Positions 11,706-23,775 are shown, numbered from the stretch's first letter. The stretch: 64,000 nt of DNA from Gnetum montanum (GCA_015680685.1 MNCI01004788.1:179962-243961), one strand, 5' to 3'. The notes: generated by a model not told the origin, from the letters alone. Numbers and translations are program-made.

Positions 11706-12473
11706 TCATGTAGTTCCTAGTGGTGGTGGCTCCTCCATGGGGGCCTTTCCCTTGTCTTGCACTCCAGGTCTTGGGATTTGATGGCATTGAAGTATGGCCT
11801 ACAGTTTCTCTTCTTGTAAGGCCTTGAGTGCCTTAGCATGTGTGTAAGTTTGCACTTGTGCCGTAGAGGCATCCTAGTCAGCCTTCTATTTTTCTTCTGC
11901 CAACCTTTTATTCTCTATCAACAGATTATTGAGTTGCTCGATTCTGAAAGTGTCCAACTAATTCTGAGCAACCTTTGGCCCTATATTCGGAAGGTTTAAT
12001 ACTTCTAAAATGGCTTGAACAGAGAAATCAATAGTCACACCACAAATGTTAACTGTGGTGTCTTCTTCTTTGTTGTGCCAAAATTGGTACATTTCCCCTA
12101 AGTACCAAGCACCGCATTCAGAGGGGGTAGGCCACAATGGGGACCCTTTGAGGTGATCCCTAACAGCCTCTAGAGAAAAGTTTTTGAAAGGTCCAATGTT
12201 TAATTCCATGATCATTGCAGTTAATATGGACCTTTCATGGATGGCCTAAACACAATCCTGGGACAACGTGAGATGTCATTCCTATTCAGACACTACAGCA
12301 ACTCCTCATTCTACCTACCTTAATTGTATAGTGGTAGGGTCTTCTTGATGGATACTAAATGATTATTCTTCCTACTCTATATGTTGTTCGATAGGAACTT
12401 ATCCTTCACCTCTCCTAGGTCACTTGATCCTACCTTGAGCAGGACCTTCTTCTTGTCCATGTTTCGGGGACAT
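11706..12473 (-). pseudogene. ORF2, internally deleted copy (type B element E2)
   Basis: The start ATG at 12473 follows a splice-acceptor-like GATTGCAG. The N-terminal part keeps the conserved AVRDHLKGSPLWP, CGVTIDFSVQAILEVL and NLPNIG segments (open at 12215-11958). The sequence then jumps directly into the coiled-coil part (IEQLNNLLIENKRL, STAQVQT) and ends with KGKAPMEEPPP and a TGA at 11706-11708. Against the copy at 56677-59467 about 2 kb is missing from the middle, while both ends are kept. Scattered stops show it is not functional. N-terminal domain assignment as in the 56677-59467 copy. Confidence 0.7.
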
Positions 12474-12530
12474 CTGCAATCACACAAGACCAATCATTAG
12501 TAAGGTTATTATCAAACTTAGGTTATATCT
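12474..12530 (-). promoter_or_regulatory. Conserved branch-point/acceptor-like sequence before ORF2
   Basis: Minus strand reads CCTTACTAATGATTGG, a pyrimidine-containing stretch, then GATTGCAG directly abutting the ORF2 ATG. The TACTAAT box resembles a branch point. The same layout occurs at the ORF2 starts at 27994, 38068 and 59467. No donor was identified. Confidence 0.5.
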
Positions 12531-12965
12531 TACTACTGACCTTAATAAATTTGCTTTATCTCTATGTGACATTAATTATTAGGAGAAAATGTCCCTAAAA
12601 GATTATAATACTTAATCCTCTTTGCTTAGGTGGTTTCCAAATCTAATTTCCTGTATAACTAAGAAGATGAAATTATTTCTGGTGCATTTATCCTTAATTT
12701 TATAACTAATTACCCTTAATAATGTCCTTCGGGTGATGATGAATTTCAAAAAAAGTATGGCCTATTCAGCATGTGCCCCTTCCCCATGACTAAGTTGAAC
12801 ACTCTGGGTTCAAGTAGGTCCAAACAAAATGAAAATCGGAGTACCAACGAGCAAGTTATGAATATGGAAGCAAGGGACGTGCAATCAGGAGTTGTAGAGA
12901 GAAATTTCAAAAACTTCCCCTATGTGAATAGTTGAAAATGATATTGATTAGCGCAAGGGATCATG

Positions 12966-13063
12966 TATATATATATATTTTGGACACGATATCATGTACG
13001 TGATAGTGCGAACGGGATATTGAGTATGCGATAGCGCGGACGTGGTATCATGTACACGATATC
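12966..13063 (-). promoter_or_regulatory. Internal promoter-like module of E2: six perfectly 14-bp-phased cores and TATA
   Basis: Cores start at 12988 GATATC, 13002 GATAGT, 13016 GATATT, 13030 GATAGC, 13044 GGTATC and 13058 GATATC, every interval being 14 bp. An A/T-alternating TATATATATATA lies at 12966-12977, on the ORF2 side. On the minus strand the order is array, TATA, ~500 bp leader, ORF2, which imitates the U3 of the element's own LTR. Promoter activity is inferred. Confidence 0.65.
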
Positions 13064-14423
13064 GTGACCTATTGATGTTAGGCAACTTTATAGAATGTAC
13101 TGAATTTTTAATATTTTTCTAAAACTAAACAATGTAAACTAAGGATATCTGGATAAGTTTAAAATGGTTCCAGGGTAATTCAACTAGTTCTGAAGGCATG
13201 AAAATTATGATGGTGTGGAATTTTTCAATAAGGACCTCGGATGGTAAGGAGGAGAAAAAGGTTATGTGATGGTTCATAGGAACGTTTGAATTAGAGGGAT
13301 AGTAATAAGGGAAATAATATCATTTGAAAATACACTAAGGGTAATAGATGGTATGCAGAAGATGTGTTATGAGTGCAAATTACAAAAATTATGCAAGTGG
13401 ATCCTCCCCAAAGTAGGTTCCAACCTCTAATGCCCCTGCATAAGCACACCTCAGAATGTCCATAGGCACTAGAAGGGTGAAATGTAATCCACACTGGTTC
13501 CACAAAACACACACATGTAAGTATCACCAGAATGAGGTAAGAATTCTACGCTACACAAGACACAAACTACAATTACATGAACAGTGAGATGAGATGGACT
13601 ATAGAAGGGATTGTAAAGATTAGGACATGAGGTAACTGACCTAGGGCACAATGAATCCTACATGTAAAGCATGATCAATGTGTCATTAACCCATCGTTCC
13701 AAGATTAGAACCAAGTCCATTCCTATGATCAGTGACACTGCATTATTTTATCCCATGATGAGTGACTATGAGAGTACCATAGCAACAAGGCATATGATCA
13801 CTTGGCATTTTGTTCAAGGGAGGAGTGATTTTTGCTTTGTGGCACTTTCTTTATATTTTTTTTTTGAATGCTAAATCTAAAGAAGCCAACAACCCTCAGG
13901 CATGGGTGCATGTCTTTCTGGTGGGACCCCCTAGAATAGCATTAGATTTTTGAGTGCCTTGTGATTAGTTTTACTCCCATTTTGCATTAGATCTACAAGG
14001 ATCTTAGTACAACCACGTTGCGTTATAACTCTCATAGATGTCACCAAAGAGAATCCGCAAGTCCCCTTGATGTCACACCCTAATCATTCACTCTTGATTT
14101 ATCTTTCTTCATTCTAGGTGCAATGAACACAAAATTAATTTTTAAGTTTTAAAAATGTCAAGAATATCACTGTACACTTGAACAGAACCTCTTATTTGTA
14201 GAATGGATGAGTGGGTGTAATGGGCTTACTATCCAAATAATTGATCACTCGAGACTTGATAACATAGAACACACCTCAACTAATAAGCCACATGAGTGTT
14301 TTATTCATAGATGAGATTACTTATAAAAAGATAAAAGGACAAAAAGACAAAAAGGTTACAAAAAAGAAATTGAAAAACTAGAAAACTAAAAATTGTAAAA
14401 TTAAAGAAAATGAAAAATATTTA
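13064..14423 (-). other. Conserved non-coding region between gag and the ORF2 module (E2)
   Basis: Blocks shared with the other elements include GGATCCTCCCCAAAGTAGG (13399-13417; also 28910, 38470, 60321), CCATCGTTCCAAGATTAG (13682), CCCCTTGATGTCACACC (14062) and an A-rich tract at 14330-14420 just downstream of the gag stop. No long open frame is kept in any copy. The similarity between type A and type B elements shows that the region is part of the family's body plan. Confidence 0.7.
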
Positions 14424-14945
14424 TTAATCCTGCTTGTTATTAGAATGGGAGATATCCCCCATAACTAAATGGTTGAGCACGGTGAGGATTAATAAATGAA
14501 AGATGAGAATCCTTGCATGTTGGAAATATTGAAACTTGGTCATACTTACCTCATTAGGGTTCAAACACCTTATTATAGTAAGCATAGTGGGGCAATTTAT
14601 AAGATGTGGTTCTTGGGTAAAGAGTTGACACACTATGATACACTATGATACTTGAGACCATAAGATGGCATGCAAGGATTGGGATGTCATCCTTCATGGC
14701 TATATCCATTGGGTCGTATGGTTGTTGGAGTGTTAATTGGTGGCCCAGATGAAGTGACACAAGGTGTTGGGTTTGAGGAGAAGCATGCACCATATTGTTG
14801 GACAAGTGCTAAGTTGGAAAATGCAGTGGCCTTGGAACTGTGTTGTCCCTTCCTATGGTCATGTTTAAAGAAGGAACACCTTTGATGTTGAGGAGGTCTC
14901 TCACTACTGTTGGTAATAGCAACACAAGTAACGTTCATGGGTGAA
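14424..14945 (-). pseudogene. Gag C-terminal proline-rich segment (E2), truncated
   Basis: The minus-strand frames match the gag tail of the element at 61346-61975. Shared segments are VTCVAITNSSERPPQH, FFKHDHRKGQHSSKAT, PHVTSSGPP-like and a C-terminal LNHLVMGDISHSN. Frameshifts near 14630 and 14800 split it. The remaining 5' part of gag is absent because the element is cut at about 14945. Confidence 0.65.
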
Positions 14946-15049
14946 TAGCCTAAGTTTGGTTTATAAGTACTTCTATAGGCCCAAAGTGCATCTTGATTTT
15001 TCTTGACTAGTCTTTCTTTTTAGCATAAATATTTTTAGTTCAAATTCTT

Positions 15050-15610
15050 AGGATGATTTTATTAGCATTTTCAACTTGACCATTTGTTTGAGGATGGTAG
15101 GAAATTGTTATCTCATACTGTATTCCACAAGACTTAAGAAAATTTTCTATTATCTTATTTACAAAATGAGTTACCTAATCATTAATGAGTGAACATGGAG
15201 TTTGAAATTGTATTAATATATGTTCTCTTAGAGAAGCTACAACTACTTTACTTCGGTTTTTGGGGTAGGTTTAGCTTCTACCCATTTAGTAGTAGAGTTT
15301 ATATATACTAGGATATACTAGCATTCGTTGAAAGGTGAAAATAGTCCCAACAAGTCTATATCCTACACATCAAAAGGTTTTGTTATTAGAATGGGATTAA
15401 GTGGCATCTCTTGTATTTTTGTCATTACCCCTAAATGTTGACACCTATCACATCCTTGGAAATATACATAAGCATATTTAAAGATAGTGGGCCAATAAAA
15501 GCCACATTTTAATATTTTGATGGATGTTCTACAGCTATCAAAGTATCCTCCTCCAAGGTCATCATGATACATTTAGAGGATTTATTATGGTTCCTGTTCT
15601 GCAACACATC
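15050..15610 (-). pseudogene. Integrase of the minus-strand Athila-like relic
   Basis: The N-terminal HHCC finger is visible (YHDDLGGGYFDSCRT then CDRCQHLG). In the core the first catalytic Asp is lost (VYINSTTKWVEAKP has Asn where VDY is usual). The second is kept in LINDxVTHF and the Glu in YHPQTNGQVENANK. The frame breaks off at about 15050, before the C-terminal domain. Confidence 0.75.
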
Positions 15611-15879
15611 TTCTTGTCACTTCATCCTTACATATGCAATAGAGATATGCTTCAATCTAAATGTACCTTTAGAATCCTTTTAGAAAATACTTCTTTTCTT
15701 CCTGACTTCATTAAGTTGGTGTCTTCATTGTGGTTAAATACTTTGCTATATCAGTAAACCATAGCTCCATTTTTTACTAAAAAGAGTTGTTGATCAAGGA
15801 ACTTATCACTAAATGTTCCTCTTATCCTATTTTGTTATAAAGTTTCAAGTCTAGAAGGGTTATCTACCACCATAATTTC

Positions 15880-17110
15880 TCTACCCTTTTTATCTAAGAT
15901 GTCATAATCCTAGCATTCTCTATCTTTTTGTTCGATAGGAATTTTATGGCTAAATGATCAGTGTATACCCTAGTTTTATATTCTATTAAATAATCTCTAA
16001 ACTTATCTAGAGCATATAAAATTGCTAAAAGATCTTTTTTTGTAGTTGTGTCATTCACTTGGGCATGATCCAAACTTTGGGAAACATCATAAATTACCCT
16101 AAACTTATTTTCTACGGATTAATCCAAAAATGCTTCAACAACTATGTCACTAGCATCACACATTAAGTCAAAAGGGAAATCCCAATTAGGTGAATTAAGC
16201 ACTAGAGTGGTATTCACTTTTTCCTTAAGCTCTGAAAAATATTCTTAATAGTCATTAGTTCATATGAAAGGAACATCTTTTTCCCAAATTTTATTGAGAG
16301 ATTTGGAAATTTTGGAGAAATCCTTAACAAATTTTCTATAGCATCCAGCATGACCTTAGAAGAACCTAAGTGTTCTTAAATTAGTGGGGGTTGGAAGTAT
16401 AGAAATTACCTTAACTTTTTTCCCATCCATTCTAATCCCTTCCTTAGAGATTACATGTTACAAAACTACATTATTCATTACCATTAAATGAGTCTTTTTC
16501 CAACTTAATTTTAAACTATTCTCTATACAGTTGTCCAAGAAATATTCTAATTGATCTAATGTTTGTTCATAAGTATCTCCATATAATAAAAAATCACCTG
16601 TAAATACTTCTGTGCATTACTCCAACATATCTGAAAATATAAATATCATTGCTCTTTGGAAGGTAGCAGGTGCATTACAAAGACCAAAAGGCACTCTTCT
16701 ATAGGCAAAGGTACCGTATGGGCATGTAAAAGTTGTTTCACGCTAATCTTTTGGAGCAATGGCCACTTGGTTGTAACCACTAAACCCTTCTAAAAAGCAA
16801 TAATATTCATGCCCTTCCAACCTTTCTAAAATTTAGTCTATATAAGGTAAAGGAAAATGGTTCTTTTTGGTACTTTAATTAAGTTTCCTATAATCCATAC
16901 AAACTCGTCCTTTCCCTTCCTTTTTAGGCACCACATTGATGGGACTCACTTTTTAGGCACCACAATGATGGGACTCACCCATTCACTATCAGCTATTAGG
17001 TAAATAATTTCCTCTTTTCAAAGTTTGAAAATCTCATCTTTAGCAATTTTTTTAATGGTTGGATTAATTCTCCTAGGAGGAATTATAATGGGTTTAACAT
17101 TGTCATCTAA
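15880..17110 (-). pseudogene. Reverse transcriptase and RNase H of the minus-strand Athila-like relic
   Basis: RT motifs read FGTFAYRRVPFGLCNAPATF, then a mutated active site (FTGDF in place of FMDDF), then LSWKKTHLMVM and HVISKEGIRMDG. These are followed by the connection GHAGCYRKFVKDFSKI and an RNase H start with LMCDASD. The remaining frame is recognisable for ~400 codons despite several stops. Loss of the first active-site Asp means it is dead. Confidence 0.8.
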
Positions 17111-17559
17111 GTATATATCATGTTAACATATGTTAAGTGAAATTCCATGGTAGAAATCCTCATAACTCCATGCGAATGCCTTGGATTTTCTTGTCAATAT
17201 CCTCATTAACTTATTCACTTAATCAATGGATAACTAAGATTTATTATTAATGGTTTATTCTCATTAAGGAAAAAAAATAATTAAAGGTATTAGATTGTTT
17301 CCTAAGTTTGAGAGAGTTTCTAATTGGTGGTTCAATATTATCCCCAATAATTCTTGATCCCAAGTTCAAAATTTGATCCAATAAATTCTATTTATCTATA
17401 GTGAAAGAATCTAAAGGTTCCTCCTTAAAATTATTAAGTGCTAAAGTTCCTCTATCATCAACCATGACATAAGTTGGTATTTAATGGAGCATTCTAGCTT
17501 CTTTAATATCTTAGTTTATTCTATCCTCCTTTTCTTTATCAAAAATGTTAAGCATAAAA

Positions 17560-17905
17560 GTGAGATTGACAAAGGTTAATTGAAGTTTCCCTAATATACC
17601 ATTGATTATAGCATTAGTTGTTGCTAACAAAGGTCTTCCTAGAATAATGGGAAAATAAATTGGATTTTTAACTTCCAATAAAAAAAATCTATTGGGTATT
17701 TTTCTTTTCCTACTTCCACTATTAAATTTTCAACTACTTCTATAAGTTTAATGGTTGAGCCATCGACTAAGGAAATTGACATATTTACTTTCCGAATGTT
17801 TGCCAAGTCAAATACCTCAATCACTACACATGACATAATGCTAATACTAGCACCTAAATCTAATAGAACATTTTTAATACTTTTTCCATTCATTTTTATA
17901 GGATT
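17560..17905 (-). pseudogene. Aspartic protease of the minus-strand Athila-like relic
   Basis: The open stretch 17893-17639 carries NVLLDLGASISIMSC, in which D-L-G replaces the canonical D-T/S-G triad of retropepsins. It continues with VDGSTIKLIEVVENLIVEVG and, after a frameshift, LGRPLLATTNAIINGILG and LTFVNLTFMLNIF. In Athila-type elements this domain precedes RT, as here. Confidence 0.75.
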
Positions 17906-18599
17906 GGTTGGGAATCGTGGGTCTTGGTATTTTGGAATCTCATAAATTTATATAAGTTGAGATAAATTATCAATTAAGTATACTTGCATGGTAATCTTTT
18001 CCCTTTTTTTTCTTTTTGTACATAACTTCCTTAAATATTTCACATATAGTGGAGTATCTTTTACACCCTTCTCAAGTGAAATATGCAAGTACAATTCCTT
18101 AAACATTTTTTCAATGCATACCTTAGTGAGAAAATATTTTTGTAATCTTTTAGGATAAGATGATCAATTTATTTTCCTACCTAGTAAGGATGATGGAGAT
18201 GTTGAAGGTTGTGTTTTTAACTCTTCACCCTCCTTATCTAATATAGGTATTTTGTGTGATCAATCTTCCTTTTGTACCTCTTCAACTTAGTCTCTAAAGC
18301 TAATCTTTTTATTAGGCTTGGGTCCTATAGTCTTCCCACATCTTATAGTGATAGAATTTAATTATTCTTTGCCCTTTCTTTGATTTGTGGGGTTGGATTT
18401 AGGTTGGGAAGGTAAGTCACTTTTAGTTAGGTCTTGAAATCATCTTTTGGTTTCATCTACAAATTACCTATTTTCTTCAATGAAGGCAATTAGACTTTGG
18501 GTTAAGTGATCTAATTACTCATTAATTAGGTTTTCAAATAGTGTAAGAATTATTTTCTACTCTAATGATACACTCAAGCATACTTCTTTAGCTTCATGG

Positions 18600-20545
18600 T
18601 TCGAGATAGTGAAAGAGAAGATGCTAATAACAACTCAATTAGAGGAGCTTCTACCACCACCACCCACTTAGGAAAGAACACTAGAGGCTTGCACAACCAT
18701 TGAGCATCTATAGAAAATCCATGTAGTGGGGCAAGTTCCATCTGTGAACAAGAGAAACAAGTAGAAACAAGTGCAAATCCATCTATGTACTAGCTAGTGA
18801 TGAGTCACCTTAATGAGGTGTCCTGAACAATTAGGAAGATGGAGAGGGATGGTCCCATTTTCTCTACCCAAAAAATGTAGATACATTCAAGGTGGGATTC
18901 CAATTCTTGAGAGGTGATGATGTGACTAGTAACACACCATCTATTCCTAGAAATCTTTGGGAATGTTACCACTTTCTCATTGTGGCTAGAGGAAGGTGAA
19001 GAGGCAACTATCTTGGTGATGCAACACCAAGGGCAGGATATAGCAGTAGAAGTGATTGTTGACCATGTAGTAGAAGTAGTAAATGCACTTGTGATGTCTG
19101 TACTAGACATATCTACAATTCAAGACATGAATATGTCTATAAGCATGGTAAGTAGGAAATTGAACATAGCCTAGCATGAAAAGTTGCTGGAACGACTGGT
19201 AGCAACTGGGCAACTGAATTTGGACATCTTTGATTTTCTAGAGAGCATCACCACAACCCAGCCATAGCTACTAAATGTAAGGGGTAGATCTATTATTTTG
19301 GAGGGAAAACTAGAAATGACCCAAGAGCAAAATCAACGCTTGGCCATGGAGGTTACTGAACCTTATGCCTAACTTGTAGATCAAGCAATCCTCAACCTAG
19401 TAGTAATAAGGGATGAAGCTATCAAATAGTTTCAAAAAAAATTTCAAAAGGTTGAGAAGGAGGTTGTGATGATCATCTTTAAATAGTCCATAGCAGAAGC
19501 CAAAATGTACTCAATCCAAAAGTAGTTGAACTAGATACACCAGGAAAATGAAACATTAACTGCATAGAATTATCACCTGTGAAATGTTGATGCTCAAAAA
19601 GATCAAATACAAGAATTAATTCATTAGTAGTAGGAGTAGCTTGCCATGGTAAACACTAAATTGAGGAAATTGGCCATGGAAAATTGTAATTTTTCAATGA
19701 AGAAGGTACACACCTTATGTCATAAGTCTACCATCAAGATTGTCGCTTAGAAGAATGAGGCCCTCAAATTTGATAAAGTAAAAAATCACTATAGAGACTA
19801 GGTTTTCTTTCAGAAGGAAGTGAATGAAAAACAAATCTAGATGAAAAATGTGAAAATGAATGAAGCTCTCCAGCAACTCCAACAAGGAAGAGAAATATGG
19901 TAGCCCATCCTTGATGGGATCGATGTCTACAACAAAGTGGAGATTCGCTTAAAAGAGTTGCAAATTGAGGACATGATAGAATACATGGAGTTGGCCAATC
20001 TCCGATAGGAAAACTTAGAAATGCTAACTATCAAACAGCTATGGTTAGAATTGGAACAATAAGTGGCTAGCTTTTGTATGTTATATGAGGTAGAGTTCAA
20101 GCACCACAAAGATGCCAAGTAGAAGCTTGAGACTGCAAACCCTGAACTCGAAGTTCTTAGAGGAAAATTCAGAGATCAACGATCTATTACTAAGAACCTA
20201 GCTAGATAGATGAATAACTAACCAGAGCTAAAGAACATAGTTAGGGCATTCAACATTGAATGCAAACAGTTTGTTACTTAGTTCATCAATGTAAAGGAAT
20301 TGTTTCCAACAATTCTGTGTCCTTGGGATGTGCCCATTCTAACCCACATTGGGAAAGCTGCATGGACAGTTCATTATCCCAGGAGTAAGGAGGAGAAAAT
20401 GAAATCATTACTAGATGCTTTCCACCTTCTAGTTGAAGTTGCAACAGTAGTAGGATAGCCACAGCCACCTCAATCGCCGCTTGTGTGTGATGTTAGTGAA
20501 GGTCCCTCTAAGCCTTTGGAACCACCATCACCTAGGACCATTTGA
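18600..20545 (+). pseudogene. ORF2 relic of a plus-strand type B element
   Basis: Plus-strand frames align in order with the minus-strand ORF2 copies. A linker/coiled-coil start is near 19020 (QHQGQDIAVEVIVDHV, compare QYQNVVGVAKVVIDHI at 58150). Then come Glu/Lys/Gln-rich heptad-like stretches, a FPTILCPWDVPILTHIG segment near 20305 (compare LQLPCPWEVPTSSNIG at 56850), and a C-terminal EPPSPRTI before TGA at about 20543. The N-terminal transposon-protein domain is missing, because the sequence meets the Athila-like relic at about 18600. It ends ~250 bp before the 3' LTR, as in the other copies. Confidence 0.65.
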
Positions 20546-20775
20546 TCTTCTTTAATAACTATACAACATTAAGGAACGTGCTATCCAGTTTTTGAAAATT
20601 TGAGTCATGGTATTCAATTTTGTGTCTTGAACACCATCATTTTTTATAATGTGTTGATTTGTACACTTGGGCACTCCATTTTTTGTCAAGTTAGTCAATT
20701 TGTTTTGTTTGAGGAAAAGTCAATCAATAATCCCATATATTTTCAATTTTGTAAAAGAAATCAAGGACGAGTTTT

Positions 20776-20793
20776 CATTTAGTCATGGGGGTA
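20776..20793 (+). other. Polypurine tract of the plus-strand type B element
   Basis: TTAGTCATGGGGGTA directly precedes the LTR start TGATGAG, with the upstream box AGGACGAGTTTTCATT. In LTR elements this primes plus-strand DNA synthesis. Confidence 0.8.
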
Positions 20794-21728
20794 TGATGAG
20801 TCGTGTTCAATCAGTTGCATCAATGAAACCTCATTAACGTGGCCTCATCATCTAGGCCTTGTCAATGAGGCCTAGTTGATGCATCATATCATGAATCAAT
20901 GTGGCCTTGTTGACATAGTGCCTATAGTCTGCTATAAGAATGTGCTTGTAGATGCATTTATGGAAAGTAGAGATTGTAGTTGTAGTGGATCTCTTGTATT
21001 TTTTCCATTAGAAAGTTAGAATTTTTTCCCTAGTGCCTGTAGTTGGAGTCATTGAGTGTACGGATCTTTATTTGAGCTTTGTTGTACCTAAGCACGATAG
21101 TGTGTGTGGCAATAAAGATGAGCTTTCTAATAAACCTTGTAGCACTTTGGATAGATTAGCTATTTCATTTATGAATTTACTATTTTCAATTATTTATTAA
21201 ATGCTTTCAATTAGTTATTAAATATTTCCTAGTTATTACATTAATGAGGTAATTAAGCAAGATAGATTACACACATACGTACAATTGCTTTGAGTGTAAC
21301 ATGTATTCACTTGGTAATCCTAGCAACGTTATTACTTGGTACACCCATTAGTGTAGCGCTTGGTCACCCAGTAGTGGATATGTAGATTTAAGATGTGTAC
21401 AAAAAGTGAGATTAGATCCTTATGTTAGGACTAGTTAAATGCTAGTTAATTAGTTAATTTAGATTAGCTAATCAAATTCCTTTTATCTACATTTGAGCAC
21501 CAACTTATAAAACACAAAATGATAAAAATTGGATGCCTCAGTTACACTTAATCATACCAAAAAACATCACAAGTGTAATTGGGAATACAATGATTGACCT
21601 TAAGGGAAAATTCACTTCCTAAAGGACCAGTGCACCAGAAATGATAAAGTCTATAGAATTTAACCAAGTCACATGTGAACACTTCGTGATTCGTATGGTT
21701 GGACATAGGGGTACCTCACTGCTTATCA
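20794..21728 (+). repeat. 3' LTR of the plus-strand type B element
   Basis: It starts TGATGAGTCGTGTTC after the polypurine tract and ends ACCTCACTGCTTATCA. It includes a TATAAGAA box at about 20933 and the family tail CGTATGGTTGGACATAGGG near 21691. Confidence 0.85.
20818..20940 (+). promoter_or_regulatory. 14-bp tandem array with a different unit, plus TATA
   Basis: Four abutting 14-mers: CATCAATGAAACCT (20818), CATTAACGTGGCCT (20832), CATCATCTAGGCCT (20846) and TGTCAATGAGGCCT (20860). After a 20-bp spacer comes AATCAATGTGGCCT (20894), and a 16-bp variant ends at 20923. TATAAGAA follows at 20933. The 14-bp period and position match the GATATC arrays, but the unit sequence is different. Confidence 0.65.
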
Positions 21729-22001
21729 ATTAGACTTCATTTCCTACACATAGATAGATTAGATTAGATTTTAATATCTTAATCATGACCACTATAACAT
21801 CAATGATCATATGCTCAATTGCACTTAACCATATAAACTAAGGCCAATGCAAGTATAATTAGGAGCATAATGACCTATGATCACATTTAATGATCTAGGC
21901 ACTTTGCTTGTCTAGTCCATGGATACAATCATGTTATGTGTAATGCTCATGATTTATATGGTTGAACATAAGGACTACTCTACTACTTATCCTTGGCATT
22001 G
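21729..22001 (+). repeat. Older LTR tail fragment of the same family
   Basis: 21940-22001 repeats the LTR tail in decayed form (ATATGGTTGAACATAAGGAC then CTACTTATCC). The preceding part resembles the LTR's middle. It lies directly after a complete 3' LTR, so the element may have landed inside an older family LTR, or a tandem recombination occurred. Confidence 0.5.
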
Positions 22002-22615
22002 CTATGGAAACTAGTGATAGTTAGATTAGCTTATATCATTCATAATCACTATTAGGAGCTAATAATTTATCACTTATGAAATAATATTATTTTATTTAAA
22101 TACACATAGTAATTCAAATTTTCTTCCTATTGTAATGCTAGTTCCTCATCTATTGACAATTCTAGTAGCAAACATGGTAAAATAACTATAACCAAGCATA
22201 ATGTGTACTATTAAGTTAAAATAGTCTACCAACATTTGAATCCTTATTATTTGACCTTCACTTTCATCCTTCACTAGGATGAACAAATGTAATGAAGGAA
22301 CCTAGAAGGTAACATTATGTTTCCATCTAATCATTTAGTTCAATCTATGCTCATGGAAGCATTGATGAACATTAGAACAGAATTGGTTGTTGTTGATTAC
22401 TTGCTAATCATTTAGCTCCATTAATGCTCAATGAGATGATTATAATGAATCCTTAATTATTAATAGGAGTATGATTAATATCAAGGAGATTGTTTACATT
22501 CTAAGAAATCATATTAGGGATAGTTGTATCAAATAGCTTAACATGAACAAAATCCCTGAATTTCAGGGAGTTTATAATGTTGATCCACAATCTCACTTGT
22601 AGGCCTTCCATGATA
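22002..22615. other. AT-rich DNA, nothing recognised
   Basis: Short broken frames only. Confidence 0.4.
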
Positions 22616-23735
22616 TATGATAGGTCCCTAAAATTTGTAAGAAAAAATATTAAAAGTAATTAAAATTTATAGTTTTTATTATTTGCTAGTAATGATTGGC
22701 ATCAATCAATCGATGTTAATTGACATGACTAATTTTCTCCTTGAGCTTTGTCTATTACAGGTAATTATGCAGGTGATAATAATTGATAAGTGAATAAACT
22801 TGTCTATCATTGAGAATCATGGAGGCAAGGTTATGTAATATGATTTTTAGAATCAAGAAAATTTAAATATCAATTCCCATTGATTAGCCAACATCAAGTA
22901 ATATGTAAGAGATAACACAAATGTATTAATTTCTACTAATTCAACAAAATAAATTAATATAGTTAAACTAAATCATCAGAATTCACCAAATCAATGTTAA
23001 GAAACATGAAAGTTATAGCACTAATATAGAGTATTAATCTTAATTAATCCATTGATTTATAGCAATTTATTAATATTCTGTATCACCAGAAATCACTCAA
23101 GCAAGAAGTCCAAGTAGGGCAAACGATAAAAAATATTAATCTAGATTACCAAGATTGATATCTAGCGATATCACTATTTAATTTTATTGCAGTCATATTT
23201 TTCCCTTTTTTCCATTCCAATTTTATCCCTTATTAAATATAAAAGCTTCCTTAAGCTCTGAGGCATAGGAAAAGATTCATATCCCTGGAGATCCCAAGTC
23301 TCATTGAAGCAATTCAAATTTTTCTTGAAAGTTTAGAGAGTTAGTTGAACTTTGGGGTGACTCATCAACTATTAGAGTTTATACCAAGTTGTTGGTGTTA
23401 TTGCTTTGCAAAAGAAATAAGATGATATCACAACTTGGGTGATACATCCTTTGTGCTATTTTTTTTGGTGTTTTATGTACTTTAATTAGTCTTAGTCATT
23501 TAATTTGATTTTAAGTTTATGTTAGAAGCTAAGATGATAATTCATGTTTTGGATTATGAGTGACAAACATAAGTCTAGAATTAATTAGGATTAAGTCTTA
23601 ATCATTTCTTTTATCTTGATGTCCTTTTTACTTTCGACCATTCCTTCAAGGATATGACTTATAGGTTAGTCATAGACGAGGTGACATTGCTACAACAAAG
23701 GTAATCTAGCACTGAATTTTAGCTAGCTTGTCAAA
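22616..23735 (+). repeat. Candidate 5' LTR of the old plus-strand Athila-like element
   Basis: The stretch from TGATAGGTCCC (about 22619) to GCTTGTCA (about 23733) directly precedes a decayed tRNA-Asp-type primer site. No matching 3' LTR was recognised near 45.8 kb, so the left boundary is uncertain. Confidence 0.3.
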
Positions 23736-23736
23736 T

Positions 23737-23754
23737 TAGTGCCATTGTCAAGAA
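23737..23754 (+). other. Decayed primer-binding site (tRNA-Asp type)
   Basis: TAGTGCCATTGTCAAGAA resembles the tRNA-Asp primer site TGGCGCCGTTGTCGGGGA at about 12 of 18 positions; most changes are transitions. It precedes the Athila-like gag start. Confidence 0.4.
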
Positions 23755-23775
23755 GGCCAGTAAAGTTAATCTACA

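Larger units (their letters stand above)
10681..14945 (-). mobile_element. Type B TGATGAG element E2, 5'-truncated
   Basis: Reading leftwards, the order is: gag tail (14945-14424), conserved non-coding region, internal array/TATA module, shortened ORF2 (12473-11706), polypurine tract, and 3' LTR (11513-10681). It breaks at about 14945 in the proline-rich part of gag, where an unrelated Athila-like pol relic begins. The 5' LTR and primer site are missing. No RT, RNase H or integrase lies between gag and ORF2, as in the complete copies. Confidence 0.8.
14950..18590 (-). mobile_element. Athila-like Ty3/Gypsy pol relic (protease-RT-RNase H-integrase), minus strand
   Basis: Reading leftwards: a pre-protease stretch (about 18200-17950), aspartic protease (17905-17560), RT (17110-16240), RNase H (16240-15880) and integrase (15610-15050). 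The protease carries LLDLGASISIMS and later ILGRPLLATTNAIING, the Athila/Tat-type signature. No LTR, primer site or polypurine tract is attached, so this is an internal fragment. It joins the broken gag of E2 on the left and a plus-strand ORF2 remnant on the right. Stops and frameshifts occur every few hundred bases. Confidence 0.8.
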
